34,919 nucleotides of DNA from Beroe ovata (Eukaryota > Ctenophora > Nuda > Beroida > Beroidae): the NCBI GenBank assembly GCA_946803715.1, contig CAMPET010000264.1, positions 14,250 to 49,168 on the forward strand, in the 5' to 3' direction. Of this stretch, positions 1 to 10,000 are shown piece by piece. How positions within the stretch are numbered: position 1 is the stretch's first letter; every line of letters starts with the position of its first letter. The notes below the pieces were generated by a model. It was not told the DNA's origin and did not search any database. It worked only from the letters and a program-made list of their open reading frames with translations. A program made the position numbers and the translations under genes.

Positions 1-295
1 TCATATCAGGTCACAAACCCCACGTCACGTTTTTGTTACACTTCTCGCGCGTTCCATGCACACGACATTATTTGGGTGTGGCAGCATGTCGAAATTGCTA
101 TTAAATGTATCCTAGTAACCCCTAGACATGATATCTAACGACTTTCAATCATTTCCGAGTCATATCAGGTCACAAACCCCACGTCACGTTTTTGTTAAAC
201 TTTTCGCGCGTTCCATACAAATGGCATTTGCACGTGGCTGAAGCCTTGATTTGCCCCTGAATGTACCCTAGTAACCCCTAGACATGATATCTAAC
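1..295. repeat. Tandem repeat of about 159 bp (1.9 copies) at the window edge
   Basis: The segment beginning tcatatcaggtcacaaaccc at position 1 recurs at 160. Both copies share the cacgtcacgtttttgtta and cgcgcgttccat blocks near their start, and a taacccctagacatgatat block near their end, with a diverged middle. The second copy stops at the single N at 296, so the array may be collapsed or misjoined here. No coding potential is visible. The terminal exon of the neighbouring acyl-CoA-binding protein gene should lie on this side but was not found, so the array may interrupt that gene or simply sit in its last intron. Confidence 0.8.
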
Positions 296-415
296 NGGAC
301 AACAACACCCAAATCTTATTTGGTTTTGGAAAAAATATATATAATAGTATTTCACAACTTCAGTATGTTATATTTCTACGAGAGGATAAACTCTATTCTA
401 ACATTCGCAACAGAC

Positions 416-724
416 CTTTGATAGCATTCCATGCATCCCATTTAGCCTTTCCTTTGAAATCCATCATCCCGGGCCTGGGCGTGTTGCAGTCGCCGACAGT
501 CACCTGTCAAAATGAACAGCTCGGTACGCAGGGGGAATAACATGTAATAACATGTAACAACATATAATCCAATCAAGTATTGATTGAAAGGTTTGAAGTC
601 TGATACAAGTTTTATACTGATGTACCTGTTTGAAGTTTGCATAGAGCATGAGCAAGTCAGACTCAGAGGGGCGTGTTTCCAAATTCTTAACCTCCTCAGC
701 TGCTTTGTGGAATGCGTCGGACAT
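416..724 (-). CDS. ACBP: Acyl-CoA-binding protein (ACBP/DBI-like), 3' exon missing
   Basis: This is a small cytosolic carrier that binds medium- and long-chain acyl-CoA esters. Two coding exons are visible on the minus strand: 724-626 (33 codons, starting [20 protein letters not shown]) and 503-416 (29 codons plus one base, including the [19 protein letters not shown] signature of the family). The donor is CAG/GTACAT and the acceptor is TTTTGACAG. The second exon ends after KWDAWNAIK in phase 1, at AAAG/GTCTGT. The usual last ~23 residues (a helix ending in a lysine-rich tail) are not found between 1 and 415, which is repeat and contains an N. They must lie outside the window or be lost at the assembly gap. 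The conserved tyrosine (LMLY) and the KAKWDAWN lysines that contact the CoA phosphate are present. Identity is certain; completeness is not. Confidence 0.92.
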
Positions 725-1107
725 GATGCTGGGCTATGGGAAATTCATGGGAGTGAACTAGTCTCATGGGGGATCAAGTTAAACTTGGAAAAAAATATCC
801 GAATTTGAAGAGGCAGACAAATGTGACACAATTACAAATAAATGCCGCCCAAATGACTGTCAGATAAAGTCCGTTCATCATACAAATATACAAAACGCTA
901 ATAACAAATATTTACAAATTCAAATCACATATATCATACGAAACTCCATTAACCATGCATTCGCATATCATTTATCATCATCTATCGTAGTATATGTCAA
1001 TTCCACTGTACTGTTTCTACTACGTGTCATTCTCATTTCTCATGCTGTGCTAATGAATTTCCGTACAAATTCCCCATTATAAGACGACAAACCACACGTC
1101 CAAGTGT
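725..1107. other. Intergenic region between ACBP and FBXW2
   Basis: These 383 bp contain the putative ACBP promoter (upstream of 724 on the minus strand) and the 3' flank of FBXW2, whose stop codon is at 1108-1110. The sequence is AT-rich and simple, with no credible exon, RNA gene or repeat that I can support. Confidence 0.6.
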
Positions 1108-2961
1108 TTATGGCTGGAAGTGGAATGAGCAGATATCCCCAGTAAGGGTGGACACAACAAACAGTGGTCCATCCCTCTCAAACACGCCGTCCAACCAGGT
1201 CCGATCACCGTCCATCCACAGCCCACAAGTGAACATGTTAAACTGAGGAACTGGAATACTGGCGACTAGTTGACCGGTCGAGGATGAGAGGAGTGCTAGG
1301 TTGTTATCCAATACGGCAGCAATAAGGGCGGAGCCCACACCCACCACACATGAGATATCATGACACACGTCACGTGTCACGACACGCAGTAATGTGTACG
1401 TGTGCGCGTGCCACATGTATATTCCATGTGAGGAGCTACACACTACAATACCACGGTCACCAGGACGGTTACCAGGCTGGCTACCATGGTAAGAACTTTT
1501 AACAGTGTTACCGTGCAGTAGGCGCGTCTGGAAATACACATCTCCGGACCTTGGCTTGAGAGTTGCTATTATCTGATTATCAGCTATGCTGTAGACGTTG
1601 ATACAATTTGTACTGAGCCCCCACACTCGACATCTACTCATATCCGGTATACTGCTGTCATACGTGATGTCAATAGCGAGCAAGCTGGTAACAGGGGTGT
1701 CATGGTCCCTGAAAACACCCAAACACTCTCCATCAGTCACACTCCACATCCTTACACTGCAGTCCGACGATCCTGAGACCACCCTCTCACCAGTCACTAG
1801 GACGTCACTCACAGGTGCCATGTGTCGAGTACACGTCGCCACATATCCCATAGTGACGTCATTACTTGTCCAGTAGATCTCTATACACCCGTTATAGAGC
1901 CCCCTTACTATGGTAGTGTCTGTACAGTGAATGGAAGAGCCAACCATTCCTTCCACCTCTTTAAGGAGCTGTAGGGTCTGTCTGTCCCAACATTTAGTCT
2001 TCCTGTCATCACCGGATGAGAATATTCGTGTAGAGTTGGCAGTTACACACAACACACGTCCAACATGTGAGTCTCTGGCTACAGTTGCTATGACATCATT
2101 GTGCTGTGACACGGGATTTTCACTTGTTTCTGTAGAGGGGACAGGAGTTCTCCCATCAGTGGAACAGACTGATATGTGTTTCTGGTTCTGCTTCAACCTA
2201 TAAATTGATTTCAAATACAAGAGCAGTTTATCTTTATAGAAATGTAGAGGTTTTCTGAGAGAATTGTAGTCTAGCAAAATTCCTTCAGATAAGCATCTGT
2301 TCTTCCAAAGTGTGCTTTCAGACAGTAACAACCTGTTCCAATGCTTTGATACCTGATGAGTATAATCATAAAGAGACCTAGATGCACAAGTGTTATTCCC
2401 AGTTGATTTCAACAAGAATGTCTCTTAGTTGTAAGACATTTTTACTGCAAGTGAAGAAACATTAGAAAAAAGAAAATATAGAAATTTGTTTAGCCATTTT
2501 CATACGAATGAAATATCCAAAATAAATATATGTAGAGCAAAATGACATGGGGTTTTAGCTACCTGTAGAGAAGTGAAAAGAGAATGTGGGTCCAGAAAAC
2601 TAAGAATGTATACAGCTAGCTCATCAGGTAATTCCTTGATAAAATCTACTGCAGCAATCTTTTTGAGATTACTAACTAGGTACAATCTGTCATTTGAGGG
2701 AAGCTTGAGAAGTAGCTCCTGTAATGAACTTTGAATTGAACAAGTTAAGTACTTCATGAATGAGGGTGAAGATTAATTCAATAACTTCATTATGATCAAC
2801 AAACAAATACTCACGAAGATGAATGTCGATCTCTGTGTGCTAGATAATAAATCACATATTGTCATTATAGTTGCATCCTTCCAATGTGTAAAAGAATCTT
2901 CATCATTTGCAACGAAAAGGTGATGAGATGCCCCTTCTACAGAATTGAGATAATCCTCCAT
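1108..2961 (-). CDS. FBXW2: F-box/WD40 protein, FBXW2 orthologue
   Basis: This is a substrate-recognition subunit of an SCF (SKP1-CUL1-F-box) ubiquitin ligase. The F-box binds SKP1 and the WD40 propeller binds the substrate. Coding exons are 2961-2815 (49 codons), 2718-2563 (52 codons) and 2352-1108 (415 codons with stop), all phase 0, giving 515 aa. The F-box spans about residues 74-115 (DFIKELPDELAVYILSFLDP, then VSKHWN at the start of exon 3). It is followed by the linker LHFYKDKLLLYLKSIYRLKQ and degenerate WD repeats (SSGDDRKTKCWDR, VVSGSSDCSVRMWS). The C-terminal part matches the unusual FBXW2 tail: GIVVCSSSHGIYMWH, then TLLRVVTRD, then TWLDGV near the end. These features separate it from FBXW7 and beta-TrCP. 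It is somewhat longer than recalled human FBXW2 (454 aa), mostly in the first exon and inter-blade loops. The start at 2961 is the first in-frame ATG and fits the family, but no transcript supports it. Confidence 0.92.
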
Positions 2962-3469
2962 AACACATGAGAGTTACAACCACATTACATGGGAGATGCA
3001 TCTCACCATCTATGATATAATTTATTCTACAGTGAACACATAACTTAGTGAATCTTATTACTAAAGAACATAGTAAACCAGGGGATGTGATAGAATGTGT
3101 GATACATAGAACATGAGATGATGTTATGATTTAATCAGAATATGCGTCATTTTAGATATTGTACATACTCCGGGTACAGGATTTACAGTTGTTTCATTTA
3201 AAGGGTAGTGTCTCGCATCAACATCACTGGATTTCTTTAGAGGATATTTGTAGTATAACTATAGCCCACCATAAAATGCATACACCAAACATTGCAGCAA
3301 GGGTTTTAACTGTCTTTTGAATTGTGTGCAGGATATGAATTTGATCACATTTTAATCATTCCAAGCTTTGAATTTTTGCAGTAGTAATTTAGGATTCGAT
3401 TTCAATGTCTACCCCAAAATGGGGATCTTATCGGATGGAATTTTATCGGGTGAGATTTTACACGCGTGT

Positions 3470-3660
3470 GCACAACCCTGTCGAGAATTTCGTTTTGCGC
3501 GCGCGGCGCATACTTATTCTCATCAGCGCGATCGCGGTTGCCAGACAAGTTGCCAATTGCGCGCCGCGCTGCACTGCGCCTTTTATTTCACTCTGTAATT
3601 GGAAAACTGCAAAGTCGAAAAGTTAGTACCACGGAGCCGCGCCGCGCATGCACGCGAAGT
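3470..3660. repeat. CpG-rich dispersed repeat insertion (copy 1)
   Basis: A sharply GC-rich block lies in AT-rich surroundings. It contains gcgcgcgcggcg, gcgcgatcgcgg and the 15-mer cgcgctgcactgcgc. That exact 15-mer recurs near 31570. The flank ccctgtcgagaattt with an adjacent gcgcgcgcgg run near 3478 is echoed at 12774 as ccctgtcgggaattt with a tttcgcgcgcgg run. Shared words at separate loci indicate one dispersed, probably non-autonomous, repeat family rather than a CpG-island promoter. I could not define termini or a target-site duplication. Confidence 0.55.
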
Positions 3661-3806
3661 ATTTGGGTCACGCAAGAAAATTTGAATTTAGATATCAATT
3701 CTGAAATTCAATTCATAGACCAATCCCAACCATCCGGCATCAGTCCATCCATACGAGGGGTGCCAGATCGCAGATGGTGGCTTGGTGCATGACTCCAATA
3801 ATAAAA

Positions 3807-3826
3807 CAATAGCTCATGAGCTATTG
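3807..3826. repeat. 20-bp perfect palindrome
   Basis: The sequence caatagctcatgagctattg is its own reverse complement. It lies 4 bp before the much larger palindrome at 3831-3896, so the pair could form adjacent hairpins upstream of RAD51C. Confidence 0.9.
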
Positions 3827-3830
3827 GACA

Positions 3831-3896
3831 AACAATGGAAAAGTGTGTTTGCCCTTTGCTTTGCAAAGCAAAGGGCAAACACACTTTTCCATTGTT
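3831..3896. repeat. 66-bp perfect palindrome without spacer
   Basis: Two 33-bp arms are exact reverse complements meeting at 3863/3864. The centre reads ctttgctttg/caaagcaaag and the arms end in aacaatgg and ccattgtt. No mismatch and no loop sequence is present. It lies 67 bp upstream of the RAD51C ATG, in the presumed promoter or 5' UTR, and could fold as a cruciform or RNA hairpin. A perfect uninterrupted palindrome of this length is either very recent or a foldback artefact. Confidence 0.9.
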
Positions 3897-3963
3897 CACT
3901 TTCTGCAGATTTGTTTGCCTTGTCTTCAATTTGTCTTAATCATTGTAATTCAGATACTAGACA

Positions 3964-5467
3964 ATGACTCTGCCCATCACTTCTCTGCCTCTTCCTTACC
4001 GTGATATAAAAGACCTATCCATGAGTGGGTTAACACATATATCATCATTTGTGAAAGACACCTTGAACAGCAGTACTGGGGACACAGTTGCACTCAATGA
4101 TGACTTACATAAATTCAACTTGGCTGATAAGCAGAAGGAATTAATCCTTGATGCTCTTTCTTCCTCCATGAATGTGAGTCAAGAGGTGAAGAGTCAGTTT
4201 CGTATTGGCTTTGGGTCAACGAACCATCTACCTTCTTCATTGTTCAGGTCAAGCCTATAAGTAAAGAAAGAGACTTGGAATGCATTTCATCTACACAGCC
4301 TATTATAACATTTTGCTCACAGATTGATCAACTTTTAGGAGGTGGCATCTTGGCAGGAGAGGTAGATACTACCTCTCAATAGTTATATTTAATACCTTAT
4401 AGTAAAAGCAGCCACTATCAAAGGTTTATTTGCATAACATCACAGATTTTTGAGTTGCTAGGGGAGCCAGGGAGTGGCTGTACACAGCTTTGCATGCAGA
4501 TTGCTATAGACTGTGCATTACCTAAGACATTCGGTAGCAGAGAGGAGAGAGTCCTTATCATTGACTGTGAAGGCGGTATTTGTACAAGAAGGTTGAAACA
4601 GATGTCTGATGCAGCCACATCCCATCTTAACTCCATCTCAAGTGAGTAGTAGTTCAAACATTAAAAATATTTCAATTATGTGAAATGAGTAGTATATCTT
4701 ATCTTCATTCAAAACCAGAAGATAGAAGCAAAGTTTTTCCTGAGCAGCTGATGAGTAAGATCGACATTGCACGTTGTACTGATTTCACCCAACTCATGTC
4801 CCTTATATACAATCTAAGGTTAGATTTGTTCAAACTCATTACATTGGATCTTGTATTTGTATCTATAGAATGGAATGCAGTAATACATGACTTAATTTTC
4901 CACCATTATTTTCGATTGTTTTCCTCAGAGTAGTAGACAGTGTGAATATGGTTTAGTTATCATAGATGCTGTTGCAACAAACTTTAGATTTGATTTTGGG
5001 GACATGAGACAAAGAACCAGCCTTTTAGCAGGGGTTTCCAACCAGGTAATATCAAGAGGAGCTGATATATCTATGATTTTGGTTCAAGGCCTATCTTGCT
5101 ATGATGTAATATGTTTGATAAGTGGTGATGTGTTATATTGTTTCAGCTTCACGCTCTGTGTATCAAGTATCAAGTATCCATAGTCATGGTTAATCAGGTC
5201 AGGATGGATGGGAAGATGGAGGTACAGCCTTGTCTAGGAGAGTCATGGTCCCATACTGCCGACAGGAGACTCCTTCTTAAACGATGCCACGATTCTGTTT
5301 ATTCAGCAACGTGAGTTGACGATTCACAAGACTTTGATGGAACTCCCGTGGGTCCAGTAAAATAATCTTATCTAGTTGTTCATTTCAGGATGACGAAAGG
5401 TGAAAGAAGTGGTGAAACCGCCTACTTCCGTATTTCTTCCAGTGGTATACGAGACTGCAGGATTTAG
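3964..5467 (+). CDS. RAD51C: RAD51 paralogue, RAD51C-like, with altered Walker A
   Basis: This is a RecA-fold recombination factor that helps load RAD51 and process Holliday junctions. Seven coding exons: 3964-4173, 4248-4361, 4446-4641, 4719-4818, 4931-5045, 5147-5310, 5389-5467; total 978 nt, 325 aa. Recognisable in order: ITFCSQIDQLLGGGI, the P-loop region ending TQLCMQIAIDCALPKTFG, VLIIDCEGG, KIDIARCTDFTQLMSLIY, LVIIDAVATNFRFDFGDMRQ (Walker B Asp), IVMVNQVRMDG, CLGESWSHTADRRLLLKR. The order and LCMQ/GESW motifs match RAD51C rather than XRCC3 or RAD51B. The Walker A reads GEPGSGCT, so the catalytic lysine is cysteine (about residue 120, codon TGT). Exon 5 uses an AG at 4929-4930, two bases after another AG; only this choice keeps frame. 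At 325 aa it is shorter than human RAD51C (376 aa, recalled), mainly at both ends. Confidence 0.9.
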
Positions 5468-5846
5468 AACATCATTTTTCCGAAATTCAAACTTTCGTTT
5501 TCAATTGGTCGTTTCTAAATGCTCTCATGACGTGATGTGTACACCCTTAGAACTTATGAATTGTTTCCGATGATTTTTATTTTCGATAAGTTGATGGGGC
5601 ACTATTTGTATTTCAAATTATATTTGTAGACTTATTACTTATGTTTTTTTTGCTGGGCCTTCTGTTTAAAATTAACAATTCTCGGCATTATTACATTAGT
5701 ATATTAGGATTATAACATTTTGCATCACACATACCAACTACAAATTGACTGCCAGAAATGAGAAGTTATTGTTCACTTATATCCCACGTACTCTACGTAT
5801 TATAGAAATGTAGTCAATAGAGAGTGTCGTGATGACGTGACTCGGG
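5468..5846. other. Intergenic region between RAD51C and LSM1
   Basis: These 379 AT-rich bp lie between two genes on the same strand. They contain the RAD51C 3' UTR and presumably the LSM1 promoter. I see no exon, repeat or RNA gene. Confidence 0.6.
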
Positions 5847-6493
5847 ATGACAAATTTGGTGGATGACTTGGGTCAGGAAATGCTGTACCTGCCTGGTACT
5901 GCTTCTCTAGTCCAGGACATCGACAAAAAGGTCATGGTCGTCCTAAGAGATGGAAGGTGAGCTCTGCATATGAAATCATAGAGATTATTAGATTGAACGT
6001 TATTAATAATCATTGAATTAAACATGATTTCTCAATTTCCTGACCCCCGCCCCTCAGGACACTGATCGGGTATCTCCGATCTCTGGACCAGTTTGGAAAC
6101 CTCCTCCTCACTCAAACAATAGAACGTATCCATGTCCGGGATAAGTATGGTGACATCGATCGGGGAGTTTTCCTCATTCGGGGGGAGAATATCGTGCTGT
6201 GCGGGGAAACCGACTTCAGGAACCCCAAATTCAGGAGTCTCACTAGAGTGACGCAGGAGGAGATTCTCAACATACAGGTATACTATAGGAGTGGTACTTT
6301 TAGGAGTAGAACTTCTCTTCTTCTGCGAATTGCGATGATTTTTTGTTCCTCTAACAAATGAAATATGATCATTATCTATCGGAAGGCGGAGGAGTTGAAG
6401 GAGAAGCAAGAGAAACAGAAACTGTTAAAGAAAGCGTTTCAGGAGAAGGGTCTCCCATATTACTCTATCGATGAAGCAGAGGATGCATTTTAA
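5847..6493 (+). CDS. LSM1: LSM1, Sm-like subunit of the cytoplasmic LSM1-7 mRNA-decay ring
   Basis: LSM1 is the subunit specific to the LSM1-7 ring, which binds oligoadenylated mRNA 3' ends and promotes decapping in P-bodies. Exons are 5847-5956, 6058-6277 and 6386-6493; total 438 nt, 145 aa. The Sm1 motif is seen as KKVMVVLRDGRTLIGYLRS with DQFGNLLLTQTIERIHV, and Sm2 as GVFLIRGENIVLCGE. The start LYLPGTASLVQDIDKK is diagnostic of LSM1 rather than LSM8 or LSM5. I chose the ATG at 5847 (adding MTNLVDDLGQE) because the next upstream in-frame codons include a stop; the ATG at 5880 is an alternative and gives a length closer to the human protein (133 aa, recalled). The charged C-terminal tail, in exon 3, is expected for LSM1. 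The exon 3 acceptor (tatcggaag) has a weak pyrimidine tract and is the least certain join. Confidence 0.93.
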
Positions 6494-7017
6494 CAACAGC
6501 ATTTTCTACTCTCTTTCTTCTGATCAAAATGGTTTACGAACCAGATGGCAGTGTAACAGAAACCATTAACCAGTCTAAAATACAGACAGCTGAGTCAATC
6601 TGTTTTATATTTCATCTTATCAGTTTTTTCAGTGATTTAGGTAGGAAGCTCATTTATCAAACACCCGATTTAAAGTTTCAATCGATCATTCTATTCTAAT
6701 CTTCCAACTTTCTTGGCTATTCGTAAGTTACGCGGACAAATAGGTACGTCATATGAATCTGGACTGATTCCAGCTTATTTTATTCATAGTAGGAAAGGAT
6801 ACCATAAGTGATACAGAAGAAGCCATTGATTAATTCTAATTTTCTATTTGATGGTTTGTATAAAATGAGTGATAATCGCAGTTTTTATTTCAAACTTTCG
6901 TGCATTTATAGATCGGTATGACATTGATATTTGATGAAATTTAATTAGAGCGCAGGCAAATCTCACGAATCTTGATTTTTCATTGGCTATAATGGACCTT
7001 TATTTAATATAGATTTC
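6494..7017. other. Intergenic region between LSM1 and NOP14
   Basis: These 524 bp of AT-rich sequence lie between two plus-strand genes. They hold the LSM1 3' end and presumably the NOP14 promoter. I find no conserved reading frame, repeat or structured RNA. Confidence 0.6.
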
Positions 7018-10000
7018 ATGGCAAAGAAGAGTAAAGTTTCAAAGAACCAAGAACGGAAAAAGAATGTTTCAGAGGCAAAACTCAATCCTTTTGAGGTGAA
7101 GACTGGTCATTGTTTAATATCATAACTCCGTATCTCATGTTCATCTTAATTCTGCAAGATCGATTTGAATTGTCCGAATCAATGTACCTGGTTTGTCAAC
7201 ATCATTCTTTCAGATATATCACAAGAAAAAAAAGCATCACGTGTTGGGGGTGAAAGATAAACGCATTGCTGGTATGCCTGGAGTTTCGCGTTCTAGAGCC
7301 CTGGAAAAGGTAGCTCTCGACTTGTTCTCCTTGCGGCTCAATCTGCACATTTGCACCTTTCAGTAATCATTTACGACAAATTTGTAGTGTTCATTATTCT
7401 TCATTATTCATGACTGTATAATTAGTTTATTACTTCATTATTTCCAGCGTACTAAAACCTTGGGACAAGAATACAAGAACAGACACAAGAAGAACACGTT
7501 TGTTGACAGACGATTCGGGGAGGACTCCACCGCCATGAGTGTTGAGGAGAAGATGATGGCCAGGTTTGCTGTGGAGCGTCAGAAGCACCACAGCAAGCAG
7601 AATTTCAACTTGGAGGATGAAGTTCTTACGCACAGGGGACAGAGTATTGAGGGAATGGAGGACTTTGGTGATCTGAGCAGTTCTGATGATGATGGAGGTG
7701 AGATTACATGAGACAGGGAGGTGAGATTACATGAGACAGGGAGGNGATAACCTGAGACAGGGAGGTGAGAATTCATGAGACAGGGAGGTCGGAGGTATTA
7801 TGCACTATAATGACTATGCAGTATGCACGAGGGATTATAATGGAAGCAGATGTCGATGAGAAATGTTATAAGATCTTGGTTGCGATTTTCCCAAATAAAC
7901 TCAATGAACACAAAACACATTATATCCGGACAAATTACACCAAGGTTTCAATGTATTATTCACACACTTGATACAGATGCAATGCCTGATAACACAACCG
8001 ATATGCATTTTGGTGGATTCTTGACCAAGAATGAGAATAGTGAATCAGCTAAGCATCTATCCGGTAAAGATATCATGGAAGAGATAGTAGCTAAGTCCAA
8101 ACTGCAGAAAGTAAGGAAAACTTTCCATTCAAGCTTTTTAAGAACTCATGCATATAGTATGACATGTATATTGAAATCCCTGCTAAGATGAATAAATTTT
8201 GAGTACTAATGTCCCGTTTCCAGATGGAAAGACAAAAATTGAAGGAGGAAGCTACAGAAGAGACTGCTGAATTGGACAAGGATTGGGGAGAGCTTCGCAC
8301 ACTTATGGCAGCCAAAACGAAGCCCGTTGCTCGCAAAGAGGTGGACGATTACGATACTGCTGTGAAGGAACTCATTTTCGAAGCCAAGGCAAAGCCAACT
8401 GACCGGCTGAAAACTGAGGAGGAACTTGCCAAGTTAGTTTTTACCAGTGTCGACCATTTGCTGTCATATCAGAACACGTATCTCCAAAAAACACAATTCT
8501 GTCTAATTATTTCATCGACAGAGAACGTCGCGAGTTGCTGGAGACGTTAGAACGTGAACGACAACAGCGAATGCGGAAAGACGGAGACTCGAGCATTGAG
8601 AGCTCGGCAGATGCCCTACTTTCTCTGAAAGCTATCAAAAAGGATGAAAAAGTTCACATCTCATACGATGAGAAGGGGAAAATGAACAAAAACGAGAGAT
8701 TTGAGGAAGCGTTGAATCAGTTGAGGAACAAAAACCAGGGTATGTCAACTATGGGAAACTGGTTAAAAACTTGTACTGTCCAATGTCACTTGACTGTGGT
8801 GAAAGTCACGTGTCTTTGCCTCAGAGGCAGGAAGTGAGAGTGAGGAGTCAAGCGACGAGGACGATGGAGAAGATGAAAGCGATAGCGATAACGGAGATGA
8901 GGAAAATGAAGATGGAGATGCACCACAAGGAGAGGAGGAATCTGAGGAAGAGACGGATCAGAGTGAAGATGAAGGGGAAGATGCTGCTGTTGGAGAACTA
9001 CCACTTATACGAGTGAGTACTTATCAGAAACTTTGGCAAATTTGGAATTCGCGCGCTTAATCCAAACAGCATTTTCACAATGAAATCTTATTTTTCGTTC
9101 GTACGTGCGCAGTTTTTCTCGCGCGCACGCTCGCACGTATCGTATAGTACACTTATTTAATCAGTTCTGACTTCTGTATATACAGGGCGTTTTTACGGCC
9201 CTTTCGCAGGATAGTACGGTGGANGGCTCGCCACATGTCACGAAAAACATCTCCTGGGAATTCGTGCGCTGAATCCAAACAGCATTTTCACGATGAAATG
9301 TTATTTTTCGTTCGTACGTGCGCAGTTTTTCTCGCGCGCACGCACGCACGCAGCGCACGTATCGTACACTTATAATGACTTATCGTACACTTATAATGAT
9401 AATGACATATACAGGACGTTTTTACGGCCCTTTCGCAGGATAGTACGGTGGATGATATGGATGGTAACTGTGAGATAGAAGATGTGTTAGCTGACGATCC
9501 TGAAGAGGAGGAACCTGAGAATGAGGGAGACGAACACAGAGATCTATCATCGGGAACCGAGAAACACATTCCCTACATCATCGACACCCCCGAGCATATC
9601 TCAGAGCTGAAAAGCTTGCTGTCCGGTCAGGATGAGGAGGCTGTTGTAACAATTCTCAAGAGGATCGTTGCCTCCAATCATCCATCTCTAAAGGAGGAAA
9701 ACAAAGCCAAGACAGCGTCATTCTATGTTGTCCTGGTGAAGTTCCTGGTGAACAGTTACACTGACAATACCTTGTCGTGTTATGTACTCAATGAAAGTGT
9801 AAAAATCCTATTCTCCGTGACGAAGCACATACAGAGGGACATTTACACACACTTTTTCGATGTCCTGAATTCACTGAAGCATATAGTTGCTAAAAATGCC
9901 ACAAAGCAACTCAGTGTTGTTATCAGTAAACGTTATGTTATCTACATGTTGATTGTACAGAGAATATACCCTGTTACGGACTACAAACACCCCATCTTGA

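Larger units (their letters stand above)
2962..3963. promoter_or_regulatory. Divergent intergenic region between FBXW2 (-) and RAD51C (+)
   Basis: These 1002 bp separate the start codons of two divergently transcribed genes, so both promoters should lie here. The FBXW2-proximal half is AT-rich and featureless. From about 3460 the sequence becomes CpG-rich (a dispersed repeat), and at 3807-3896 there are two perfect palindromes close to the RAD51C start. Open frames across 3366-3790 come from the GC-rich repeat and show no recognisable protein or codon structure. Confidence 0.6.

Noticed and set aside
3366-3790. Overlapping plus-strand frames of 73-108 codons upstream of RAD51C
   Set aside because: They lie in a CpG-rich repeat, and all three frames are open only because stops are rare in such sequence.
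7765-8191. Two overlapping plus-strand frames of 68 and 113 codons across a NOP14 intron and exon
   Set aside because: The real exon 4 (7977-8110) lies in a different phase fixed by neighbouring exons; the other frames read through intron.
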